From positions 1 to 7,603 of the forward strand of contig JAOTYV010000240.1 in NCBI GenBank assembly GCA_029861675.1: a stretch of 7,603 nucleotides of DNA, in the 5' to 3' direction. Origin of the DNA: Alphaproteobacteria bacterium. GTDB taxonomy: Bacteria > Pseudomonadota > Alphaproteobacteria > UBA8366. Below the pieces are notes generated by a model. It ran no database searches. It saw only the letters and a list, made by a program, of their open reading frames with translations, and was not told the origin of the DNA. Each line of letters starts with the position of its first letter. Within the stretch, counting starts at the first letter, position 1. A program made the position numbers and the translations under genes. Below are positions 1-5,833 of this stretch, piece by piece.

Positions 1-313
1 CATGCACCGGGCCACGCGCACGCCTCGGGGACGGCAACTGAAGCGCGCCGCGCGGCAGATCGACAGCGCCCACAGGATGAAATTGACCGCGTACCGCAGC
101 CGCGCGCGCAATGGTGGACAGCGAAAGCGTACGGCAAACGCTTCGGCCCGCCGACCCGCAAAATACCTGAAAAAATGGCCGCCACGCGGCGTCAAGGCGC
201 AGCGGCGGGCGCAAAACCAAGCCCGTGCCTGGGCCTATAATCGGCGGAGATAGCGGTCTCTTGGGTGAAGGCGTATGCATACAGCCGCGTGAGAACCGCC
301 GCTCACCGCGCCA
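1..313. other. Region without a convincing gene
   Basis: This stretch lies downstream of dgcA. Open frames exist on both strands: 2-253 on plus, and on minus from an ATG at 280 running off the left edge. Both give Arg/Pro-rich or otherwise family-less proteins with less third-position G/C bias than the genes next door, and neither has a ribosome-binding site. Visible items are a perfect ten-base palindrome GTATGCATAC (273-282), a lone TATAAT on plus (236-241) without a matching -35, and a run of six A at 169-175. It is most likely intergenic sequence, possibly with the leader of a gene beyond the left edge. Confidence 0.5.
286..310 (-). terminator. Weak hairpin just after dgcA
   Basis: Four bases past the dgcA TAA, CGC-GTGAG (286-293) can pair with CTCAC-c-GCG (302-310), giving an eight-pair stem with one bulged C and an eight-base loop. 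No T-run follows on the minus strand, so it is at best a weak or factor-assisted terminator for the operon end. Confidence 0.22.
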
Positions 314-1294
314 TTAGCCCCAAAGCGCCGGTTCAGCGGGATGGATCGTGCTGCCGTCGAAGCGCATGGGCGGTTCCCGGTCGCGCGCCAACAGCAACGG
401 ACCGTCCAAATCAACGAATTCGGCCTCCTGGGCCACCAGCAGCGCGGGTGCCATCGCCAGCGACGTCGAGACCATGCAGCCGACCATGACTCCGAGGCCG
501 GCCTCGCGCGCCGCATGCCGCAGCGCCAACGCCTCGGTCAGCCCGCCGCTCTTGTCCAGCTTGATGTTCACGACGTCGTAAAGGCCGGCCAAACGACCGA
601 CATCTTCGCGCGTATGGCATGATTCATCGGCACAAATCGGGATCGGATGCGCCATGTCCGCAAGCGCGGCATCCGCATCCGCCGGCAACGGCTGCTCGAT
701 TAACTGCACATGCAGTTTTGCCAGTTCGCGAGAGAACGGCACGACCATTTCGGGCCGCCATCCTTCGTTGGCATCGACGATCAGACGGGCGTCCGGGGCG
801 TTTTCACGTACGGCCGCGACACGTTCAAGGTCTCCCTCACCGGTCAGTTTGAGCTTCAACACCGGACGGTACGCGTGCAGGCGTGCCGCCGCCCCCATGT
901 TTTCCGCCGAATCAAGGCTCAACGTGTATGCGGTATCGACCGGATGCGGCGCCGCCAGCCCGGCGAGCACCCAAACCGGCCGACCGGACCGCTTCGCCTC
1001 CAGATCCCAAAACGCGCAATCGAGCGCGTTACGGGCGGCGCCCGCCGGCATGGCGGATTGCAGCGCCGCGCGGTCGAGCCCGCCGCCGGCGAGACGCGGC
1101 GCAATTTCCTGCAATTCGGCGAGCACCGAATCCAGCGTTTCGTCATAGCGGGCGTTCGCCATGCACTCGCCCTGGCCCGTATCGGCGCCATCCGACAAGG
1201 TTGCGATCACGATTTCCGTTTCGGTGCGGCTGCCGCGGGAAATCGTGAACGGGTTGGCGAGCGGCCAAATCTCGCGCTTGGCGGTCAATTTCAT
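314..1294 (-). CDS. dgcA: N-acetyl-D-glutamate racemase DgcA (enolase superfamily, dipeptide-epimerase-like)
   Basis: DgcA racemises N-acetyl-D-glutamate to N-acetyl-L-glutamate, which a deacetylase then turns to L-glutamate. It is an enolase-superfamily protein of the muconate-lactonising/dipeptide-epimerase subgroup, 326 residues long. The N-terminal capping domain ends near residue 115. The barrel carries the KxK pair Lys147/Lys149, metal ligands Asp174 (IVDANEGW), Glu200 (LIEQPLP) and Asp223 (CADES), and the opposite catalytic Lys245 in NIKLDKSGGLTEAL (243-256). DLDGPLL at 295-301 is the usual substrate-side segment. All catalytic residues are intact. I place the start at the ATG at 1294, giving MKLTAKREIWPLANPF. 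The same frame stays open to 1654, but that extra stretch lies inside dgcN and is Arg/Gly-rich noise. The gene overlaps dgcN by four bases and is the last of the aminotransferase-dgcN-dgcA set. By sequence alone it could be called an L-Ala-D/L-Glu epimerase; the dgcN partner favours DgcA. Confidence 0.9.
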   Translation of the reverse strand: MKLTAKREIWPLANPFTISRGSRTETEIVIATLSDGADTGQGECMANARYDETLDSVLAELQEIAPRLAGGGLDRAALQSAMPAGAARNALDCAFWDLEAKRSGRPVWVLAGLAAPHPVDTAYTLSLDSAENMGAAARLHAYRPVLKLKLTGEGDLERVAAVRENAPDARLIVDANEGWRPEMVVPFSRELAKLHVQLIEQPLPADADAALADMAHPIPICADESCHTREDVGRLAGLYDVVNIKLDKSGGLTEALALRHAAREAGLGVMVGCMVSTSLAMAPALLVAQEAEFVDLDGPLLLARDREPPMRFDGSTIHPAEPALWG

Positions 1295-2292
1295 GCGAGC
1301 AGGGCGTCGGCCAAGGGAGCGACCCCGGTTTTCACCGGATCGACCGCCGGCAGGCCGGTCTCCGCCGTCGCTTCCTGCAAAATCCGGGCGCCTTCTTCTT
1401 CGGACAGGCCGGACGTGTTGATCGAGACGCCGATGCAGCGGATATCCGGATTGGTCAGGCGGCCCGCGGAAAGGTTGGCCTCCATCGTCGCGGTCAGGCT
1501 CGGGGTCTGGATCGACGGCGTGCCCCGCATGTGCGGGCGGCCGGGCGCGTGGCACAGGACGATCGCGTCCGGCTGCGCGCCATGCAGCAATCCCAGGGTA
1601 ACCCCGGCATAGGCAGCGTGAAACAGCGAGCCCTGTCCTTCGACGATGTCCCAATGGTCCGGATCATTGTCCGGGCAGAGCCATTCCGTGGCGCCGGATA
1701 TGAAATCCGACACCACCGCATCCACAGAAACGCCCTCGCCGGCGATGAAGATCCCGGTCTGGCCGGTCGCCCGGAAATCCGCCTTGATGCCGCGCCCGCG
1801 CAGCTCGCGTTCGAGCGACAGCGAAGTGAACATCTTGCCGACGGAAACATCCGTGCCCACCGTGAGCAGCCGCTTGCCGCTGCGCTTGTGTCCCTTTCCC
1901 GTCTGGAAGCTTTGCGTCGGATGGCGTACGTCCAGCAGCTGTACGCCCTTGGCGGCGGCGGCTTCGGCCAAGCCCGGAATTTCGCCGAGGCTGGCATGAA
2001 GACCGCTGGCGATCGACATGCCCATCTCCACCGCCGCGTGAAGCGTGGTGGACCAAAGCTCGCCGAACACGCCGCCTTGATTGACGACGCCGACGATCAA
2101 CGTACGCGCACCGGCCGCGACGCCCTCCGCCAGTGTCATGTCCGGCAATCCCACATCCGCCTTGCAGCCGTCGAGCCGCAACTGGCCGACGCAGATTTCC
2201 GGCCGCCAGTAGGCTACGCCGAACGCAGTCTTGGCCGCGAGCTGATCGGGCGCATCGCCCAGAAACATCAGATAGGGGGTGTCAATATGCAC
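1291..2292 (-). CDS. dgcN: D-glutamate N-acetyltransferase DgcN (DUF1611 family)
   Basis: DgcN acetylates D-glutamate to N-acetyl-D-glutamate, the first step of a bacterial D-glutamate catabolic pathway described together with DgcA. The 333-residue protein shows the family's N-terminal domain: TPYLMFLGDAPDQLAAKTA (5-23), WRPEICVGQLRL (29-40), CKADVGLPDM (43-52) and GVVNQGG (68-74). A P-loop-like domain follows, with VGTDVSVGKMFTSL at 145-158, ATGQTGIFIAGEGVSVDAVV (175-194), WDIVEGQGSLFH (214-225) and CHAPGRPHMRG (247-257). The family was known as DUF1611 before a function was assigned. The start is a GTG at 2292, supported by GGGGAG/AGGA and by the family-like beginning. The stop overlaps the dgcA start as ATGA, so the two are translationally coupled. 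This pairing with dgcA is the strongest support for the specific function. The acetyl donor and kinetics for this protein cannot be read from sequence. Confidence 0.9.
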   Translation of the reverse strand: MHIDTPYLMFLGDAPDQLAAKTAFGVAYWRPEICVGQLRLDGCKADVGLPDMTLAEGVAAGARTLIVGVVNQGGVFGELWSTTLHAAVEMGMSIASGLHASLGEIPGLAEAAAAKGVQLLDVRHPTQSFQTGKGHKRSGKRLLTVGTDVSVGKMFTSLSLERELRGRGIKADFRATGQTGIFIAGEGVSVDAVVSDFISGATEWLCPDNDPDHWDIVEGQGSLFHAAYAGVTLGLLHGAQPDAIVLCHAPGRPHMRGTPSIQTPSLTATMEANLSAGRLTNPDIRCIGVSINTSGLSEEEGARILQEATAETGLPAVDPVKTGVAPLADALLA

Positions 2293-2296
2293 GATT

Positions 2297-2307
2297 TCCT
2301 GCTCCCC
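2297..2307 (-). promoter_or_regulatory. Ribosome-binding site that fixes the GTG start of dgcN
   Basis: GGGGAG (2302-2307) and AGGA (2297-2300) lie nine and four bases upstream of a GTG at 2292. This GTG gives the family-like beginning HIDTPYLMFLGDAPDQLA. An in-frame TTG at 2322 would add ten residues and would place this Shine-Dalgarno sequence inside the coding region, so the GTG is the preferred start. Confidence 0.65.
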
Positions 2308-2338
2308 GCCGGTCCGCGTCAACCGCGCCGGCGCTTTT

Positions 2339-3694
2339 TCATTCGGCCGCCAAGCGCGCCGCCGTTTGCCCGCGCGTCCGGCTTACCGCCTTGAAGGCGT
2401 CATAGAGGATCGACATCGCCTGGTCCACTTCAGCATCCGTGGTGGTCATCGGCGGTACCAGCCGGATTACGTTCTTCAGCGCCCGCACGCCGCGCACCTG
2501 AAAGATCAGGCCATGGTCGAGACAATAGTCATAGATCGCCTGGGTTTCTTCATTGGCCGGCGTCTTCCGCTTGCGGTCGGAAATCAATTCGATGCCGAGC
2601 AAGACGCCGCGGCCCCGAATGTCGCCGATCAGGTCGAACTCCTTGGCCATTTTCCGCACCGCGCGTTTGATCCGCCGTTCGATCCGCGCGGCGCGCCCGG
2701 GCATGTCCTCGTCGACCACGATCTTGAGGCTTTCCTCGCCGGCCGCACAAAGCAGCGGATCGGTGGCATGGCTGCGCGTCGCAAAATAGCCATTGGCGAC
2801 GGCGCGCTCGGCCACCGGCGCGGTCGCACAGACCGCGCTGATCGGCAGCCCGCCGCCGAAATGCTTGGAGATGGCGATGATGTCCGGATTGACACCCTTC
2901 TCGTGCTGGTACCCGAACAGCTTGCCGGTCTTGCCGAGGCCGGTCTGCGCCTCGTCGAAGATCAGCATCATGCCGCGCGCGTCGCAGGCTTCGCGAACCG
3001 CCTTGTAATATCCCTCGGGTGGCACGATCACGCCGCCGGCGCTGAGGATGGGTTCGGCGATGAAACCGGCGGGCTTGGTCGTGAAATTCGCATCCGCCAG
3101 TTCCATGCTCGTCTTCAGGCATTGCAATTCGCATTTGGGAAATTTGAGATTGAGCGGACAGCGGTAGCAATAGGGCGTCAGCACCGAAGCGGTCGCCGGA
3201 GCGACAATGCTGTGCTTGTTGCGATCCCAGTTGAAGGAAACCGAGCGCGTCAGATAGGAGGTCGATCCATGCAGTCCGGCATGCAGCCCAACGATATCGG
3301 TGCCGCCGGTCGCCTTGCGCGCGAGATCAAGCGCGCCCTCGACCGAATCGCTGCCGCTGACCAGGAACAGCGATTTCTCGAGCGGCTTGGGCAGCAGCTT
3401 GCCCAGTCTCTCGTGCAGCCGCAGCCGGGGCACGTTGAGCATCGTGTTCGACGCATGCATCATCGACTGCATGGTCTTCTCGATGACCGCGACGATCCGG
3501 GGATGCTGATGGCCGATCGCACCCCCCATCTGTCCCGATTGGAAATCCAGATAGGATTTTCCGTTGGTATCGACAACCGTGCTGCCGCGCGAATATTGGA
3601 GAACCGGACGGTCCTCCAATCCTCCCATATAACTGCCCCCTTCGGTGGGAAACATCCACCGGCTGACGATGTCGCGAACCCGTTCAGGCTTCAT
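2339..3694 (-). CDS. Class III PLP-dependent aminotransferase, dialkylglycine-decarboxylase-like
   Basis: This is a fold-type I PLP enzyme of 451 residues, usual for class III (omega/ornithine/acetylornithine-type) aminotransferases. Visible features in order are LDFQSGQM (49-56), the phosphate-binding SGSDSVE (113-119), LHG (141-143), a cysteine motif Cys176-x2-Cys179-x8-Cys188-x3-Cys192, FIAEPILSAGG (211-221), IFDEAQTG with Asp247 for the pyridine nitrogen, the Schiff-base Lys277 in ISKHFGGGLP, the SHATDPL segment (308-314), and Arg411 in IRLVPP for the substrate carboxylate. The best family match I recall is 2,2-dialkylglycine decarboxylase, with Gln55 equivalent to its Gln52. The pocket differs, however: Leu141 replaces Trp138 and Ala219 replaces Ser215. 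The exact reaction is therefore unknown. The start ATG at 3694 follows AGGGAG by about nine bases. It lies 46 bases upstream of dgcN on the same strand, so a role in D-amino acid or glutamate metabolism is a reasonable inference. Confidence 0.93.
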   Translation of the reverse strand: MKPERVRDIVSRWMFPTEGGSYMGGLEDRPVLQYSRGSTVVDTNGKSYLDFQSGQMGGAIGHQHPRIVAVIEKTMQSMMHASNTMLNVPRLRLHERLGKLLPKPLEKSLFLVSGSDSVEGALDLARKATGGTDIVGLHAGLHGSTSYLTRSVSFNWDRNKHSIVAPATASVLTPYCYRCPLNLKFPKCELQCLKTSMELADANFTTKPAGFIAEPILSAGGVIVPPEGYYKAVREACDARGMMLIFDEAQTGLGKTGKLFGYQHEKGVNPDIIAISKHFGGGLPISAVCATAPVAERAVANGYFATRSHATDPLLCAAGEESLKIVVDEDMPGRAARIERRIKRAVRKMAKEFDLIGDIRGRGVLLGIELISDRKRKTPANEETQAIYDYCLDHGLIFQVRGVRALKNVIRLVPPMTTTDAEVDQAMSILYDAFKAVSRTRGQTAARLAAE

Positions 3695-3762
3695 GGCACG
3701 GCGCTCCCTGGAAAATGGAAATAAAGCTTAACCGATTGCCGCCGCCGGACCAAAATCCGTCA

Positions 3763-3782
3763 CCGGCGCACCACCCCGCCGG
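3763..3782 (-). terminator. Possible terminator after fcl
   Basis: In the 96-base gap after fcl, CCGGCG and CGCCGG form a perfect six-base stem with an eight-base loop. On the minus strand it is followed, seven bases later, by TTTT (3753-3756 region). This is a weak hairpin-plus-T arrangement that would separate the fucose genes from the aminotransferase-dgcNA unit. The rest of the gap (3695-3762) must then carry the promoter for the next unit. I see no convincing -35/-10 pair there, only the AT-rich stretch around 3718-3732. Confidence 0.35.
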
Positions 3783-3790
3783 CGTCCAAG

Positions 3791-4732
3791 TCAGCCGGCC
3801 CTGGCGCCGCCGTCCTTCAGATACCACGCATAGGTTTCCGCCAATCCGACGCGCAGAGCGGTACCGGCGGTCCAGCCCAAATCGGTAAGCCGGGTCACGT
3901 CGAGCAACTTTTGCGGCGTGCCGTCCGGCTTCGAAAGGTCGAACGCGAGGCGGCCGGTAAACCCGACAACCTCGCAGATCGTTTGCGCCAATTCGCGAAT
4001 GGTCACATCGGCGCCGACGCCGACATTGATCGGCGCCTCATCGTCGTATTCCCGCATCAGGAAAATCGCCGCGTCGGCAAGATCGTTCACATGCATAAAC
4101 TCGCGCCGCGGCCGGCCGGTCCCCCAGACCATCAACTCGGCCGCATTGTCCAATTTCGCCTCATGGGCACGGCGCATCAACGCGGGTACGACATGGCCGG
4201 CTTCGAGATCGAAATTGTCGCGCGGCCCGTACAAATTCGTCGGCATCAGGCAGATCGCGTTCAAATCATACTGTCGGCGGTACGCCCGGCACATTTCCAG
4301 GCCCGCAATCTTTGCGAGGGCGTACGCCTGATTGGTCGGCTCAAGCAACCCGGTCAGCAGATAGTCTTCCTTGATCGGCTGTGGTGCCAATTTCGGATAG
4401 ATGCAGGACGATCCCAGGAACAACAATTTTCGGACATCGTGTTCTTTCGCGGCATTGATGACGTTGTTCTGTATCGTCAGGTTCTCGTACAGAAAATCCG
4501 CCGGTTGAGTCGCGTTGGCATGTATTCCGCCGACCTTGGCCGCCGCCAGGAAGACATATTCGGGTTTCTGCCGCTCGAAGAACCGGTCCACCGCCTTCCG
4601 GCTCATCAAATCGAGCTCGGCGCGCGGCCGCGTGACGATCTGCCGAAACCCACCGTCCCGCAAGGCACGCAGAATTGCGGAGCCGACGAGGCCGCGATGA
4701 CCCGCGACATAGATCCGCGATTCGGGTGTCAA
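3791..4732 (-). CDS. fcl: GDP-L-fucose synthase (GDP-4-keto-6-deoxymannose 3,5-epimerase/4-reductase)
   Basis: Fcl (WcaG) epimerises and reduces the Gmd product with NADPH to give GDP-L-fucose, the donor for fucosyltransferases. The 313-residue protein has the NADP-binding GHRGLVGSA at 11-19 and AAAKVGGIHAN at 63-73. It keeps every catalytic residue known from the E. coli enzyme with a one-residue offset: Ser108 and Cys110 in GSSCIYP, Tyr137 and Lys141 in YALAK, and His180 in AGHVVPAL. PTNLYGPRDNF (164-174) and GTGRPRREFMHVNDLA (204-219) are also typical. The start is a TTG at 4732, one base after the gmd stop. It places seven residues before the first beta strand, as in E. coli, and no ATG or GTG fits. 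The nearest purine-rich tract (GGGGAG at 4749-4754) is 16 bases away, so translation probably depends on ribosomes ending gmd. No fucosyltransferase is in the window; the sugar could go to O-antigen, capsule or a glycolipid. Confidence 0.97.
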   Translation of the reverse strand: MTPESRIYVAGHRGLVGSAILRALRDGGFRQIVTRPRAELDLMSRKAVDRFFERQKPEYVFLAAAKVGGIHANATQPADFLYENLTIQNNVINAAKEHDVRKLLFLGSSCIYPKLAPQPIKEDYLLTGLLEPTNQAYALAKIAGLEMCRAYRRQYDLNAICLMPTNLYGPRDNFDLEAGHVVPALMRRAHEAKLDNAAELMVWGTGRPRREFMHVNDLADAAIFLMREYDDEAPINVGVGADVTIRELAQTICEVVGFTGRLAFDLSKPDGTPQKLLDVTRLTDLGWTAGTALRVGLAETYAWYLKDGGARAG

Positions 4733-4733
4733 A

Positions 4734-5780
4734 TCAGTAATCGGACGGCTCCCCGTCTGCCGGATCGTGCCCGGCGTCGAGCAAGGTCCGTTCCCGCCGC
4801 GCGAGATCCAGATCGTGATCCACCATCATTCGAACCAGCTCCTCGAAGCCAACGCGCGGCGACCAGGACAACGCCTTACGCGCCTTCGTCGCATCGCCGA
4901 CCAGGTGATCGACTTCGGTCGGGCGCAGATACCGCTCGTCGAGCTGGACATGATCTTGCCACACCAGTCCCGCATGACCGAAAGCCGTTTCCAGAAACTG
5001 ACGCACCGAATGCGCCTCGCCGCTGGCCACGACGTAGTCGTCGGGCGCGTCCTGTTGCAGCATCAACCACATCGCCTCGACGTAATCGCCGGTGTATCCC
5101 CAATCGCGCCGCGCATCGAGATTACCGAGATACAGTTGATCCTGCAGCCCCAGTTTGATGCGGCCGACCGCGCGCGAAATCTTTCGTGTAACGAATGTTT
5201 CGCCGCGGCGCGGGCTCTCGTGATTGAACAGAATTCCGTTGGCGATAAACATGCCATAGGCTTCGCGATAATTGCGCGCATACCAATGGGCCGCGACCTT
5301 GCTGACCGCATAGGGGCTGCGGGGCCGGAACGCGCTTGCCTCATTCTGCGGCGGTGGCGCATCGCCGAACATCTCCGACGATCCGGCCTGATAGAGGCGA
5401 ATCTCCGCCGCCGCCCCGTTCCCGTGATCGCGAAGCGCCTCGAGCAAGCGCAGCGTGCCGGTCGCGTCGATATCGGCGGTGTATTCGGGCTGTTCGAACG
5501 ACACCATGACATGGCTCTGGGCGGCGAGATTATAAACCTCCTGCGGCCGCGCCTCTTCGAGGATACGCCGCAAACCGGTGCCATCCGACATATCCCCGTA
5601 ATGCAGAAACAGCCGCGCCGTCTTATCGTGCGGATCGCGATAGAGGTGATCCAGGCGCCGCGTGTTAAAGGTGCTGGCGCGGCGGATAATGCCGTGCACC
5701 TGATACCCTTTTTCCAGAAGAAGTTCGGCGAGGTATGAGCCGTCCTGGCCGGTAATTCCCGTTATCAACGCACGTTTCAT
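4734..5780 (-). CDS. gmd: GDP-mannose 4,6-dehydratase
   Basis: Gmd converts GDP-D-mannose to GDP-4-keto-6-deoxy-D-mannose, the first step to GDP-L-fucose and related deoxysugars, in the cytoplasm. The 348-residue protein is close to the usual family length. It is an extended short-chain dehydrogenase: the NADP-binding [12 protein letters not shown] lies at 8-19, GIIRRAS at 30-36, NLAAQSHV at 84-91 and the active-site AGSSEMFG at 132-139 (Ser134 where E. coli has Thr, plus Glu136). The catalytic pair Tyr157 and Lys161 is in [22 protein letters not shown] (186-200) and [18 protein letters not shown] (221-238) are family hallmarks. I chose the ATG at 5780 because [14 protein letters not shown] is the normal beginning. 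The reading frame extends 13 codons upstream to a TTG, but those residues are not family-like. The stop is one base from the fcl start, so the two are translated together. All catalytic residues are present and I expect an active enzyme. Confidence 0.97.
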   Translation of the reverse strand: MKRALITGITGQDGSYLAELLLEKGYQVHGIIRRASTFNTRRLDHLYRDPHDKTARLFLHYGDMSDGTGLRRILEEARPQEVYNLAAQSHVMVSFEQPEYTADIDATGTLRLLEALRDHGNGAAAEIRLYQAGSSEMFGDAPPPQNEASAFRPRSPYAVSKVAAHWYARNYREAYGMFIANGILFNHESPRRGETFVTRKISRAVGRIKLGLQDQLYLGNLDARRDWGYTGDYVEAMWLMLQQDAPDDYVVASGEAHSVRQFLETAFGHAGLVWQDHVQLDERYLRPTEVDHLVGDATKARKALSWSPRVGFEELVRMMVDHDLDLARRERTLLDAGHDPADGEPSDY

Positions 5781-5781
5781 G

Positions 5782-5805
5782 AGTGCTGACCCCCGGGTCA
5801 GTGCT
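5782..5805 (-). promoter_or_regulatory. Inverted repeat flanked by AGTGCT repeats over the gmd ribosome-binding region
   Basis: CTGACCC (5786-5792) and GGGTCAG (5795-5801) form a perfect seven-base inverted repeat around a CC centre. AGTGCT also occurs as a direct repeat at both outer edges (5782-5787 and 5800-5805). The only purine-rich tract before the gmd ATG at 5780 lies inside this structure, so a folded leader would partly hide the ribosome-binding site. It could act as a weak translational control, an operator, or a short transcription barrier after the upstream gene. It could also be chance. Confidence 0.3.
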
Positions 5806-5833
5806 ACCCGTGCGGGCAATCGGGGTCAAGCGG

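Noticed and set aside
77..90. 14-base inverted match to the first bases of dgcA (1281-1294)
   Set aside because: One 14-base match in a window of this size is expected with appreciable probability by chance, and flanking bases do not continue it.
236..241. Plus-strand TATAAT
   Set aside because: No matching -35 at the right distance and no plus-strand gene downstream.
2..253. Plus-strand open frame of 83 codons
   Set aside because: The protein is extremely Arg/Lys-rich without a recognisable domain, lacks a ribosome-binding site and shows little codon bias; it fits chance in GC-rich DNA.
273..282. Ten-base palindrome GTATGCATAC as an operator
   Set aside because: Single copy, not positioned before a recognised gene start; could be chance.
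710..1612. Long plus-strand open frame opposite dgcA and dgcN
   Set aside because: Antisense shadow of two clearly recognisable genes; Arg-rich and without family motifs.
1295..1654. N-terminal extension of the dgcA frame by 120 residues
   Set aside because: It lies entirely within dgcN, is Arg/Gly/Pro-rich, and the enolase-fold protein is complete from the ATG at 1294.
2279..3724. 481-codon plus-strand open frame opposite the aminotransferase
   Set aside because: It is longer than the real gene but has His/Arg/Asp-rich antisense composition and no motifs; the minus strand carries complete PLP-enzyme signatures.
3911..5158. 415-codon plus-strand open frame opposite fcl and gmd
   Set aside because: Antisense shadow of two genes with intact catalytic residues.
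4767..5738. Plus-strand open frame opposite gmd
   Set aside because: Antisense shadow; no recognisable domain.
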